The notes under the pieces: generated by a model | Seen by the model: only the letters and a program-made list of their open reading frames with translations | The model's database searches: none | Told to the model about the DNA's origin: nothing | Source: Bradyrhizobium sp. 138 | GTDB lineage: Bacteria > Pseudomonadota > Alphaproteobacteria > Rhizobiales > Xanthobacteraceae | Length of the DNA stretch: 64,000 nt | Reading direction: 5' to 3' | Assembly: GCF_023074075.1 (NCBI RefSeq) | Contig: NZ_JADPKT010000070.1 | Span: 211,805-275,804, forward strand | Position numbers and translations under genes: made by a program | Shown: positions 43,437 through 52,071 of the stretch, one piece after another | How the letters are laid out: every line of letters starts with the position of its first letter | Numbering within the stretch: the stretch's first letter is position 1

Positions 43437-44299
43437 CCGATGTGGCCCTTTCCGCACCACCTTCGCCACGGCGTGCAATGATCGGCCGGCTCGTGAGCAA
43501 TCCCACGACGGTCGCCGGCGTCGTCCTCTGCTCGATCATCCTAGCCGGCGCGCTGCTGGCGCCATGGCTTTCCCCTCACGATCCACTCGAACAGAACATC
43601 GTCGATCGCCTGGCAGGACCCGGGTCCGAGTATCTGCTCGGCACCGACCAGTTCGGCCGTGATGTGCTGTCACGGCTGCTTTGGGGCGCGCGCGTATCCC
43701 TGCTGGTGTCCTTTCTTTCCATCGCCACTGCCGTGGTCGTTGGCGGCGCGATCGGCATGATCAGCGGCTATATCGGCGGCCGCTTCGATCTCGTCACCAT
43801 GCAGGTGATGGATGTCCTGCTGTCGTTTCCGAGCTTGATCCTCGGCATGATCATGGTGGCGCTGCTCGGTTCGAGTGTCACCAATCTCGTCATTGCCATT
43901 GCGCTCACGGCGATCGCCCCGTTCGCCCGCATCGCTCGCGCGCCGGTCCTGGTGCTCAAGGAGCGCGCCTTCATCGAGGCCGGCCGCGCGCTGGGTTTCT
44001 CGCATCTGCGCATCCTGCTCGTGCATGTGTTGCCCAACATCGTCACCGACCTCCTCGTCATGGGCACGCTCTGGATGGCGACCGCAGTCCGCACCGAGGC
44101 TTCGCTTTCCTTCATCGGGCTCGGCGTCAAACCGCCGACGCCGACCTGGGGCGGCATGATGCGGGATGGATTCGAGAACATTCTGGATTCAGCATCGCTG
44201 TGCATCTGGCCGGGCCTGGCCATTCTTGTCCTAGTCTTGGGACTGAACCTCGTCGGTGATGGCCTTTGCGACGTGACCGATCCGAAAGCAACCCAATGA
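43433..44299 (+). CDS. Dipeptide-type ABC transporter permease (DppC)
   Basis: This 288-residue membrane protein has the DppC signature LLGTDQFGRDVLSRLLWGAR after the first membrane span and the docking loop EAGRALGFSHLRILLVHVLP. It is coupled by ATGA to both dppB and the ATPase gene that follows. Together with DppB it makes the import channel for the substrate of the oxidase module. Confidence 0.93.
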   Translation: MTDVALSAPPSPRRAMIGRLVSNPTTVAGVVLCSIILAGALLAPWLSPHDPLEQNIVDRLAGPGSEYLLGTDQFGRDVLSRLLWGARVSLLVSFLSIATAVVVGGAIGMISGYIGGRFDLVTMQVMDVLLSFPSLILGMIMVALLGSSVTNLVIAIALTAIAPFARIARAPVLVLKERAFIEAGRALGFSHLRILLVHVLPNIVTDLLVMGTLWMATAVRTEASLSFIGLGVKPPTPTWGGMMRDGFENILDSASLCIWPGLAILVLVLGLNLVGDGLCDVTDPKATQ

Positions 44300-45270
44300 C
44301 TGCGTCAGAAGCTTTGCTCGAGGTCCGCGACCTCGCCAAGCATTTCACGGTGACCAAGGGCTTCCCTCGCCCGGTCACGACCACAGTCCGCGCGGTGGAT
44401 GGCGTGAGCTTCGAAGTCGCGCGCGGCGAGGCGTTCGGCCTGGTCGGCGAATCGGGCTGCGGCAAGTCGACCGCGGCGCGTGCCGTGTTGCGCCTGATTC
44501 CGCCTGATGCCGGTCGCGTGCGCTTCGCTGGCATCGACGTGACCGACGCCCACGGGTCGACGTTGCAGCGGCTGCGCCGCCGCATGCAGGTCGTATTCCA
44601 GGATCCCTATTCGTCGCTCAACCCGCGACGCACCATCGGCCAGGCTTTGACGGAACCGCTTCGCGTGCACGGTCTTGCCCGTGGTCGTGCCGCGCGCGAC
44701 CGCGCAATCTCGTTGCTCGAGGAGGTTGGCCTGCCGCCCTCCGCCTACGACCGCCACCCCCATGAGTTTTCCGGCGGGCAGCGTCAGCGAGTCGGAATTG
44801 CCCGCGCGCTGTCCGTCGAACCCGAGCTCATCGTTGCCGATGAGCCCGTTTCCGCGCTCGATGTCTCCGTGCAGGCGCAGGTGCTGCTGCTGCTGAAGGA
44901 TCTGCAGACCCGGCGCGGCCTGACATTCGTGTTCGTCAGTCACGATCTCGGCGTTATCAGGTGGTTCTGTTCGCGCGTTGCGGTGATGTATCTCGGACGC
45001 ATTGTCGAGACCGGCTCGGTCTCAGGCGTGTTCGGCGCACCGCGCCATCCCTATACGCGCATGCTGCGTGATGCTTCGCCCATCCCGGACCCGGCCATCC
45101 GAGGCCAGCTGCCGCGCATCGTCGGCGAAATTCCCTCCGCCGCCAATCCGCCGACGGGGTGTCATTTTCATCCTCGTTGCCCGCGCGCATCGGATTTGTG
45201 CCGCACAGCTTATCCGGAATGGCGCGCTGATGGTGACGGTGGTGTCGCCTGTCACCATCCAGTGGATTGA
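44296..45270 (+). CDS. Dipeptide-type ABC transporter ATP-binding protein (DppF)
   Basis: This 324-residue ATPase has Walker A (GESGCGKSTAARA), the Q-loop VFQDPYSSLNPR, signature FSGGQRQRVGIA and the oligopeptide-type C-terminus (GCHFHPRCPRA). It is the last gene of the operon and the partner of the DppD-type ATPase encoded first in it, some 7 kb upstream. The start at 44296 overlaps the permease stop by four bases. Confidence 0.93.
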   Translation: MTASEALLEVRDLAKHFTVTKGFPRPVTTTVRAVDGVSFEVARGEAFGLVGESGCGKSTAARAVLRLIPPDAGRVRFAGIDVTDAHGSTLQRLRRRMQVVFQDPYSSLNPRRTIGQALTEPLRVHGLARGRAARDRAISLLEEVGLPPSAYDRHPHEFSGGQRQRVGIARALSVEPELIVADEPVSALDVSVQAQVLLLLKDLQTRRGLTFVFVSHDLGVIRWFCSRVAVMYLGRIVETGSVSGVFGAPRHPYTRMLRDASPIPDPAIRGQLPRIVGEIPSAANPPTGCHFHPRCPRASDLCRTAYPEWRADGDGGVACHHPVD

Positions 45271-45588
45271 TTGTTCACAGTGATCGTTCGCGCGTTCACG
45301 ATACAGGCCTTTCCATCTACTTCCGGACAAGACATGCGCGTGCTGAGTTCACCTGTGAAGCTGGTTTTTAGGGAGCGCCCCTGTTGGATATTGTAATAAA
45401 CGGGATGGTGGCTGGCACCTCCATCGTCCCAGACGGACTGAATCACGACGGGAGCGTTCTGCGCCTTTCGACAGTGATCACATTGGAGAGAGAGTGTGCT
45501 CTTCGGCCGACCGTCAAAAACACCGTTTGAAAAACCGTTCTAGTTCGGCCCTCTCAAACGGTTTCTCTCGCTAAGATCTTGATTTATA
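45271..45588. other. Gene-free stretch left of the tRNA fragment
   Basis: No convincing gene is seen. CCGTTTGA at 45523-45530 and TCAAACGG at 45554-45561 form an 8-base inverted repeat with a 23-base spacer. A weak hairpin around 45402-45430 (GGTG/CACC core) might end the Dpp operon. I see no integrase or transposase remnant. Confidence 0.5.
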
Positions 45589-45633
45589 TGGTGGGCGCAC
45601 CAGGGCTCGAACCTGGGACCCGCTGATTAAGAG
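45589..45633 (-). other. 3' fragment of tRNA-Lys(CTT), candidate attachment site
   Basis: On the reverse strand this segment reads from the anticodon loop (CTCTTAATC) through a perfect T-arm (CCAGG, loop TTCGAGC, CCTGG) to the acceptor strand TGCGCCC, discriminator A and an encoded CCA. The bases upstream on that strand do not form a D-arm or a 5' acceptor GGGCGCA, so the 5' half is missing. Such 3'-half copies are left at one end of elements that integrate into tRNA genes. The CTT anticodon makes it tRNA-Lys. Confidence 0.85.
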
Positions 45634-45924
45634 ATAGCGACGGGCGTAGAACAACCAATAACTTACCGGTCGCACCCTGGGCTTAACCGGCTGAATTTGG
45701 GCATTTGTCGCACGATCATAGTGCCCCATTGCACTGTATACGGTCCGCGTGGTCGGAACGTGCTTGACAACTGTTGGTACCCTGTCTCCGGAAGCTATCC
45801 TTAGAACGGCTCACGCCGCGGACTGGCGCCTTTTCCGTTCCGATTGATCGAATCCTCGGGTACCCTATTCTATCCGCGTCGGCAGAACTGCTGAAGTTGA
45901 TGGAAGGCTCCATGGAGAACGCAG
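45634..45924. other. Gene-free stretch right of the tRNA fragment
   Basis: No gene, clear promoter or repeat was recognised in these 291 bases. Short open frames on both strands lack family features. If the tRNA fragment is an attachment site, this would be the first DNA of the inserted element. Confidence 0.45.
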
Positions 45925-46686
45925 ATGGGCCGGCTCGATAAGCAGATGGATCCCTTCCACCCTGCCGCTCATCTGACTACGGAGGATCGCGTCCCCGAGG
46001 ACCTAGAGCTTGAGCAGGTCGACACGGCGTCGTTAGTTGATCCGGCCCGAGATGAAGCCGCCTCGTCGCCCGCGCATTTTGGGTCGGGCCGGGCGGCCGG
46101 CGGAACGGGCTCTACAGACTGGATGGACCGAGCACGCCGCATCTGGCGGAGCCATCTCCAGCGCGATCAACTCCCCCGGACGGCCGGAGGGTCGATGGGG
46201 AACGTTGAGCGGTGGTTGATCGCATTGCTGAGCGTCGGCTTTGTCGTGAGCTGCGTTTGCGCAATCATTGTCTTCATGGAAGTCAACTCGCGCAAATTGG
46301 AGATCGCAACACTGCAACGTGACATCATCGCGCTCAAGCTACGCGTAGCCAGGCTCGATCAGATCGCAAGCACCAATGAGATAAAGACAAGCAGTGAAAC
46401 ATCCAAGCCGCCGTCGGAGACCCGTCCTGACCAGGCTCCGCTCATCCTGTTACGTGAAGAGATTCAGCTTATCCGGGACTATATCAAGCCTGCACCAATT
46501 GGAGGCTCCGCGACTGAGACGATCAAGGTCGGCGATCCCGTCGCAGGAGAAACCGTGCCCTTTCCTTTTCCAATCACGGAGAAGGTGCGGAAACTGCTCG
46601 GCGCGCGATTTACCGTTCGCAATGGCATCATTGTCATCATGCGCAGCGGCAGCCGTCACGCTGATGCTGTGATCGGACCAAATTGA
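45925..46686 (+). CDS. Membrane protein of unknown function with one transmembrane helix and coiled coil
   Basis: This 253-residue protein matches no family I recognise. About 90 polar residues precede one hydrophobic helix near residues 96-116 (RWLIALLSVGFVVSCVC). A heptad-rich segment follows (NSRKLEIATLQRDIIALKLR), then a Pro-rich linker and a C-terminal part of about 70 residues ending near FTVRNGIIVIMRSGSRH. The likely topology is N-terminus inside, C-terminus in the periplasm. It is convergent with the Tad pilus operon and 34 bases from tadD. A later ATG at 45946 is possible. Confidence 0.7.
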   Translation: MGRLDKQMDPFHPAAHLTTEDRVPEDLELEQVDTASLVDPARDEAASSPAHFGSGRAAGGTGSTDWMDRARRIWRSHLQRDQLPRTAGGSMGNVERWLIALLSVGFVVSCVCAIIVFMEVNSRKLEIATLQRDIIALKLRVARLDQIASTNEIKTSSETSKPPSETRPDQAPLILLREEIQLIRDYIKPAPIGGSATETIKVGDPVAGETVPFPFPITEKVRKLLGARFTVRNGIIVIMRSGSRHADAVIGPN

Positions 46687-46720
46687 CGAGAACTGGCCGT
46701 GATCGCAGTCTCCGGACTAC

Positions 46721-47257
46721 TTATGGCTGGTTGTTTGGTGGTCTTTCAATGAACCGGCGGCTGCCATTGAGAAGCTCGAGGTTATTGGCGATGACCGGAT
46801 TACCTGGGTCGAGCGAATAGGCCTTCTCGAACTTCCGTCGCGCCGCACTCAGATTGCCGCGCAGCATGTACGAATATCCCTGGTCATTCAGAATCTGAAC
46901 GGTTTCGCCTCCCAGCCGGATCGCTTGGGCATAGGCCTGATCGGCCAGGTCGAAACGACGCTGCTTGTCGTAGCTCGCTGCGAGACCAATCCAGGCCGTG
47001 ACGTCCTTGGGTGATTTCTCGACGGCGTCCTTGAAATAGCGCTGTGACAGTCCGTAACTGCCGCGATTGTAATGCTCCAGGCCCAGCCGCACAGGCTCGT
47101 CCGACGGGTAGTACTTGACGTCAGTCGGCTCCTGAACCGGGTCCCCACCCGGTGGCTCGACGGGAGCCACGATGGCGGCCTCCCTCAGCGTCTGGTCGCA
47201 GGCCGCAAGGCCTGGCGCCAGCAAGCAACAGGTCAGCAGTAGAATGGCACGTCGCAT
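46721..47257 (-). CDS. tadD: TadD-like TPR lipoprotein of the Flp pilus system
   Basis: This 178-residue protein has a lipoprotein signal peptide with lipobox LAAC (Cys20) and then three or so tetratricopeptide repeats (GLEHYNRGSYGLSQRYFKDA, AWIGLAASYDKQRRFDLADQ, ILNDQGYSYMLRGNLSAARR). TadD proteins are pilotins or scaffolds for the Flp secretin. The residue after Cys is Asp, which in enterobacteria favours inner-membrane retention; rules may differ here. It is the last gene of the leftward Tad operon. Confidence 0.85.
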   Translation of the reverse strand: MRRAILLLTCCLLAPGLAACDQTLREAAIVAPVEPPGGDPVQEPTDVKYYPSDEPVRLGLEHYNRGSYGLSQRYFKDAVEKSPKDVTAWIGLAASYDKQRRFDLADQAYAQAIRLGGETVQILNDQGYSYMLRGNLSAARRKFEKAYSLDPGNPVIANNLELLNGSRRFIERPPNNQP

Positions 47258-47318
47258 AATTTTGTCCCCCGCCCGGCCCAGCGGACGCACTGCACCGCAC
47301 TCAAACGCATCGCTAAAT

Positions 47319-47699
47319 TTACTTGGGCGGCCCGTTGATAGTCTGGTGGATATTCTCGTCGGTAGTAATATTCTGGTTGGTCGTCACGGGAGGCGGCTGC
47401 CCCATTAGTTTCCCCGCATCGCCAATATTGGGAAGCTGATCTTTCGGCTGATCGGAGCGATGATAGCGGTACACAGCCGCGCCAGTTCGTTGAGCGTCGT
47501 ACGCGATCCGGCGATCGCCGACGTATCGCGGCCATGGATGGATTGTATGGGTGACCGAGTTGACCTGCTTGGCATCGCCGGCGGTCATCGTGATGCTGTT
47601 GGAACGCTGAAAGTAGCGGTCCACCTCGTCATGACCGGCGACGCCGTAACATCCCCCGAGCAGGATGGGCGCAAACAGAACCAGATACCTGATCGTCAT
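47319..47699 (-). CDS. Putative lipoprotein of the Tad locus
   Basis: This 126-residue protein has a short signal sequence with lipobox LLGGC (Cys17). The central segment, with DYFQR-like DRYFQRSNSITMTAGDA and a TIHPWPRYVGDRRI block, recalls uncharacterised proteins next to alphaproteobacterial pilus loci. The end is Asn/Thr/Pro-rich. It is too short and lacks the pattern for CpaD, which is otherwise absent here. It lies 12 bases downstream of the secretin gene, so it may assist secretin placement. Confidence 0.72.
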   Translation of the reverse strand: MTIRYLVLFAPILLGGCYGVAGHDEVDRYFQRSNSITMTAGDAKQVNSVTHTIHPWPRYVGDRRIAYDAQRTGAAVYRYHRSDQPKDQLPNIGDAGKLMGQPPPVTTNQNITTDENIHQTINGPPK

Positions 47700-47711
47700 C
47701 TCGCGCGTCCT

Positions 47712-49370
47712 CTAGTTTAGAGTTTTGACGACCGTCTGATCGGCACTAGCGGCCGGGACGACGACGGGGGCCCGGACTTCAGGCGCGATGATGTGGCCAT
47801 ACGGTCCCTTCACCTCGCCTCCGGAATTGACGTAGTCATGGTAACGCTTGCGGACTTCCATCTGACCATTGAGGAAGAAATCGACGTCGTTGGCCGGCAG
47901 GCGGGAGTCGAGCGGCGAGGCCAGTTGCTGACCGGGTGCAGCCGGCGCGACCAGGCGCGGCGTCACGATGATCACCAGATCGGTTTCTTCCTGCTGATAC
48001 GATTTGCTGCTGAACAGGCTTCCAATCACCGGCACCGAGCCGATCCAAGGCAACTGCGAGACGTCCTGGCGATTACGGGTCTGGAGCAGGCCGGCGATGG
48101 CAAAGCTCTGGCCATCGCGCAACTCCACCGTGGTTCGCGCGTCGCGACGGGTCAGCGCAGGAACGGTCGTCCCCTGGATCGTCACCGCGTTGGCGAAGTC
48201 AAGTTCGCTGACCGACGGCTCGACCCGAAGATTGATCACACCGCGCGAGAGCACAGTGGGGACGAAGGCGAGCTCAACACCGAACTTCTTGTAGTCAATT
48301 GTGATGGTGGGAAAGCCGTTTGTCGTCTGAGTCGGTATCGGTACTGGAAACTCACCGCCGGCGAGAAAGCGGGCGGCATCGCCGGACAGCGTGGTCAGAT
48401 TTGGCTCCGCCAGCCGGCGCGCCAATCCTTTGGTTTCCAGCGCCGAGATCAATAAGTCCACGGAGCCGCCGCTGCTGGTCCTGATCACGCTGGTCAACAA
48501 GCTTCCGAACGGGGCCGGCGCGATGCCTCCTGCTGTACCGGCGAGCGTTCCCAGAGTTCCGAGGATCGGAAGACTGCCCGTAGGAGAAGCGCCAACGGGC
48601 GTACCGCCAGCATTACCAGTGGGGTTTTGGACCGTATTAATACCACCGATCGGCCGGCGGCCCGTCGCGCTAGTTGCACCACCAAGCCCCGAATTCCCAA
48701 CATTGGTCCCGTTGGCATTCGCCGCATACAGATTGACGCCCAGATTGCGTCCAGCCTCCCGGCTCACCTCGAGAAAGCGCACCTCGAGCATCACCTGCTG
48801 CGGCGCCGCGACACTCATGGCGTTTACGACGCTGCCTTCGGGGGCTGTGCCTTTGGCAATTGACATTGCCCGCTCGGCGGCGATGGCATCAATTGCCATC
48901 CCGCTCAGGACGACCTGGCCTTCGGACGCAGAAACGCGAATGCCGCGGGCTCCTGTGCTGGATTGGATGTTCTGCTGGAGATTGCCGGTGTCGATCGTGA
49001 CCTCTACATCGAGGATCCCGATCTGCTTCATCGAATTGTCGAACAGGATGACGTTGGTGGTGCCGGTCCGCTTGCCCTGCACGTAGATGAGGTGATCGCT
49101 CAGCGACTTCACGTCGACGATGTCAGACGAGCCCGCCACGATCGTCGCAAAGGCCGTGTCGACCTTGAAGGTACGTGACTTGTTGACGACGAGCTTTACC
49201 CGCTGGACGTCGTTCATCTCGCTGACGATGACACCGCCGGAGGAGCCCCGCCGGTCTGCAGCCGCCGCGCGGTCAGTGAACCCGGAGGAGGCGAGTGCCG
49301 CGCCCAGACCCATCACGCCGAAGGCGAGAAGCCTTCCGACCTTGTTACCCGAAACGCGATCGCCACTCAT
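47712..49370 (-). CDS. cpaC: Flp pilus secretin (CpaC/RcpA)
   Basis: This 552-residue outer-membrane channel subunit of the Tad pilus has a signal peptide ending near residue 37 (RAAAAD), an N-terminal BON-like/N-domain region (VNKSRTFKVDTAFATIVAG and IYVQGKRTGTTNVILFD) and a C-terminal secretin domain (VMLEVRFLEVSREAGRNLGV, PIPTQT, DVSQLPWIGSVPVIGSLFSS). A Gly/Thr/Asn-rich loop lies near 220-290. A GTG at 49394 is an alternative start. In most Tad loci this gene is between cpaB and cpaE; here it follows the minor pilin genes, after a gap of about 450 bases. Confidence 0.92.
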   Translation of the reverse strand: MSGDRVSGNKVGRLLAFGVMGLGAALASSGFTDRAAAADRRGSSGGVIVSEMNDVQRVKLVVNKSRTFKVDTAFATIVAGSSDIVDVKSLSDHLIYVQGKRTGTTNVILFDNSMKQIGILDVEVTIDTGNLQQNIQSSTGARGIRVSASEGQVVLSGMAIDAIAAERAMSIAKGTAPEGSVVNAMSVAAPQQVMLEVRFLEVSREAGRNLGVNLYAANANGTNVGNSGLGGATSATGRRPIGGINTVQNPTGNAGGTPVGASPTGSLPILGTLGTLAGTAGGIAPAPFGSLLTSVIRTSSGGSVDLLISALETKGLARRLAEPNLTTLSGDAARFLAGGEFPVPIPTQTTNGFPTITIDYKKFGVELAFVPTVLSRGVINLRVEPSVSELDFANAVTIQGTTVPALTRRDARTTVELRDGQSFAIAGLLQTRNRQDVSQLPWIGSVPVIGSLFSSKSYQQEETDLVIIVTPRLVAPAAPGQQLASPLDSRLPANDVDFFLNGQMEVRKRYHDYVNSGGEVKGPYGHIIAPEVRAPVVVPAASADQTVVKTLN

Positions 49371-49825
49371 CCGAGTCCCCCCACTGCGATTCACGGAGAT
49401 TCCCGCGAATCTACGTGCTCGACGTCCTCAACATTTCCCCTCTGCGCACCACGTGCAGAGCTTACAATCTGTCCCACTACAATTCGTTACTTCTCGTTAC
49501 TTCGTGTTTCCAAGATCATCCTCCCTCATGCAGGCAGCTTGCAAGACGAGATGCTTACCCCACAACCGCAAGCAGAAAGAAAACTCTTCAATGTTGCCAG
49601 CGCGCACCATTCCCGCTGGCTGTGGGGAACCGACCCGCAGCACGACTGCCGTTGGCGCGCGCTCGCATCGCGGCTTTGCCATCGCAGGACATTCGGTCGC
49701 ACGCTCGGAGATTCGCTTGGGCGAGCGCAAATCACGCTGGTGCAATTCCGCACCCGCGCGTTTGGCTAAACTCGACCCACTTAGTTCCCGTGCGAAACAT
49801 GTCAGGTGTGCTGCCATATTCGCCG
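49371..49825. other. Long gap inside the Tad locus, before cpaC
   Basis: The 455 bases contain no persuasive gene. An open frame at 49497-49877 (reverse) has no family features and overlaps the pseudopilin gene end. There is an imperfect inverted repeat (CTCTGC at 49440-49445 with GCAGAG at 49455-49460) and a tandem CGTTACTT near 49485-49500. The length suggests that cpaC may have its own promoter here, but none stands out. Confidence 0.4.
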
Positions 49826-50245
49826 CTAGAAGGGAATCTGGTTGGAGGCGCTCGGCGCATTGAGCGCTGTGCCCCATATGGGCATCAGCATCGTAAAGTT
49901 TGCCTGGGAAGCTGTAACACTCAAGCTGTTGCTGTTGGCCCCCACGGTCAGCGTTGGCGTGAGACCTCCAAAAAACAGGAAGGGGGCCGCGTTCTGCTTG
50001 GCGGTGGTGGACAGGGGATCCCCGGTGCAGCCGGCCGGCGACTGCGGCGGGCTTTGAAGCAGGGCAGGCGTGTAGCAGCTAATCATGACCGCACGGGCGC
50101 CAGCGCTCGCGAGCGTCCGCAAGGATTGCATCGTAATGGCATAGCGCCCAAGATCGAAGATGACGAACATCAATGTGAAAAGCGCCACGGACACCATAAT
50201 AAATTCAAACGGCGCCATACCGCGATTGTCGAGCTTTCTCATCAT
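49826..50245 (-). CDS. TadE-like minor pseudopilin
   Basis: This 139-residue protein begins with a basic, Gly-containing leader (RKLDNRGMAPFEFIMVSVAL) followed by one hydrophobic helix, the TadE/TadF layout; the leader peptidase should cut after Gly. The rest is a Ser/Ala/Pro-rich extracellular part. It overlaps the tadG stop by four bases. There are two TadE-type genes in this locus, the other being at 51589-52020, flanking tadG. Assignment to TadE versus TadF is not possible from sequence alone. Confidence 0.82.
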   Translation of the reverse strand: MMRKLDNRGMAPFEFIMVSVALFTLMFVIFDLGRYAITMQSLRTLASAGARAVMISCYTPALLQSPPQSPAGCTGDPLSTTAKQNAAPFLFFGGLTPTLTVGANSNSLSVTASQANFTMLMPIWGTALNAPSASNQIPF

Positions 50246-51579
50246 TGCACCAAAGCGACAACTTGGGTGTAAACGATGGTGGCGGGAGCGCAGCCTTCCG
50301 TGCTGAGATAGCCGCCACCGCTCATGTCGATCGTTTTCGCGATCACTTGCGAACAGGTCGTATTCGCACTTGAAGTCGTACCGGCCCAGCTAACGTCGAC
50401 CTTGGGGAAGTAGATAGCCCCGCCCAGGCTGACCTGACCGCCACCGTTTATGGTGACTTTGTTGCTGGTCTTGCTGGGAGCCTGATCATCAATCAGGACG
50501 CCATTCAGATCGGAAGAGAACGTGTTAGTGGTGGGTGCGGAGAGATCAGCCGTACCCCCGTTGATGGTAAGCTGCGAATCTCCGAGCAACACCAAGGTTA
50601 CGCCTGTACCTTTGAGTTGTCCGCCGGTCATCTTTATATTTGCTTTGTAGAAGAAATATGTTCCCGGGTCCAAAACGTACTTGTCGCCGTTCTGCACGGT
50701 GAAATTCCCATACGCTCCAGTCCCGGCGCTATTTGGCGCGCAATGCTTCCAGCCATCCCCCTGAAGGGTGCATGGCATATTTGTATTGCCCGTCCTGCTG
50801 TTGAACGATGCGGTGTCCAGTTTGCTGAGCGGATTGCTAGCGTACGTCATAAAATAATTATACGGCACGCCAATATTGCTGCAGCTGCCTGAGGGGGTGC
50901 AGCCACTTACACCATAAACTGCCCATCCCGAGCCGGTGAACGTTGGAGTGCTGGCAAGTTGAACACTGGTATCCGACATCAGAGCGCAGCCAGTTCCGTT
51001 GTTGCTGAGGTTACCAGCAAGCTTGAGTGCCCCTGAGTCAGGTCCAAGCGCCAGGACGCAGGCTTTGGTCGGCTGCTGAACCAGTGCAATGGCTTGGGCG
51101 GGGATGTTGACGGTGGTCAAGCCCAGCACGGCCGCCAGGTACGCCGGTTGTTGCTGGCTGACTCTGGCGCGAACGGCGTTGCCCGTACCAGCAACGGGCG
51201 TTGTAAACGTGCCCGCATTGTAGTTGCCGATATCGATCTGCACGGCCCGCGAGATTCCGCTCGGAAGACTAGGCGAACACGTGGTGCCAGGATAAGGCGT
51301 GCTGTCGTTCGGGCTGGAGTTGCAAAACCCGTTTTGGGCCGCGAATTCCTTGGCTTCATAATCCACTGAGTGCGTGCTGCAGGCCGCACCCGCCATCGTG
51401 CACGCAAGCCGCAAGGCGCCCGAATAGGCCGCTGAGTCGGCGGCGTTTTGCGCGTGCTGGCGGGTGACGTACCACGATCCGGCCTCGGCCCCGAGTGCAA
51501 CTGCTCCGATCAGTGGCACGAGAGCGATGACTGTTGCGAATGCGACGGAGCCTCGTTGGGAACGGAGCAGACTACGCAT
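50242..51579 (-). CDS. tadG: TadG-like pilus-associated protein (large pseudopilin-like)
   Basis: This 445-residue protein starts with SLLRSQRGSVAFATVIALVP and GAVALGAEAGSWYVTRQHAQ, NAADSAAYSGAL, the TadG N-terminal anchor. A long secreted region rich in Gly, Thr, Ser and Asn with about a dozen Cys follows. I see no von Willebrand MIDAS motif (DxSxS), unlike some TadG proteins. TadG is thought to anchor or tip the pilus. A good ribosome site (AGGGGG) precedes the ATG at 51579. Confidence 0.82.
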   Translation of the reverse strand: MRSLLRSQRGSVAFATVIALVPLIGAVALGAEAGSWYVTRQHAQNAADSAAYSGALRLACTMAGAACSTHSVDYEAKEFAAQNGFCNSSPNDSTPYPGTTCSPSLPSGISRAVQIDIGNYNAGTFTTPVAGTGNAVRARVSQQQPAYLAAVLGLTTVNIPAQAIALVQQPTKACVLALGPDSGALKLAGNLSNNGTGCALMSDTSVQLASTPTFTGSGWAVYGVSGCTPSGSCSNIGVPYNYFMTYASNPLSKLDTASFNSRTGNTNMPCTLQGDGWKHCAPNSAGTGAYGNFTVQNGDKYVLDPGTYFFYKANIKMTGGQLKGTGVTLVLLGDSQLTINGGTADLSAPTTNTFSSDLNGVLIDDQAPSKTSNKVTINGGGQVSLGGAIYFPKVDVSWAGTTSSANTTCSQVIAKTIDMSGGGYLSTEGCAPATIVYTQVVALVQ

Positions 51580-51588
51580 GGAAGCCCC

Positions 51589-52020
51589 CTACTGGAAGCG
51601 TTCTGAGTGTGGCAGCGTGTAGGTACAAGTGGTCGGACACAGCACCCCTCTCCACACAATTGGAGCCAAAGTGATGGTTGTCGAAAATGTAATGTACCTG
51701 GGAAAAGCTAGATTGCCTGGCGAACAGGTGGCTCCTGCGTCTCCGCACAAAACCTGAATGTTGCTGATCGCATGACCAGCGACTGTCGTCTGTAGCCCCG
51801 TCTTCCAGCTCACCGTGCCGTCAGGAGCGAGCGGACTAGCGTACTGCACATACTGCCCGAAGGAGCGCAACGCGCTCCACGCTGAGATGAACTGGAAGCC
51901 CGCAGCTGCCAAGTCGGCGAGCGGCATGAGCAGGAACACCACCAAAACTGGGTAGACGATCAATGTCTCAAACGCGACGGCGCCGCGTTGATCCAAGATG
52001 AACGACTTCCTGTGGCTCAT
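51589..52020 (-). CDS. tadE: TadE-like minor pseudopilin
   Basis: This 143-residue protein has the TadE leader FILDQRGAVAFETLIVYPVL: a Gly followed four to five residues later by Glu within the hydrophobic helix, as required for prepilin cutting. The C-terminal half carries four Cys (LCGDAGATC, CPTTC), likely disulfide-bonded. The ATG at 52020 follows GAGGT; the open frame upstream has no leader features. It is followed closely by tadG. Confidence 0.83.
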   Translation of the reverse strand: MSHRKSFILDQRGAVAFETLIVYPVLVVFLLMPLADLAAAGFQFISAWSALRSFGQYVQYASPLAPDGTVSWKTGLQTTVAGHAISNIQVLCGDAGATCSPGNLAFPRYITFSTTITLAPIVWRGVLCPTTCTYTLPHSERFQ

Positions 52021-52071
52021 GAGTTGACCTCGACCGATACTCACCCTTCCGATCGTCGACCGGAACAGCAC

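Noticed and set aside
49497..49877. A 126-codon reverse open frame in the Tad gap
   Set aside because: It overlaps the end of the pseudopilin gene, lacks a ribosome site and shows no recognisable domain or signal; treated as non-coding.
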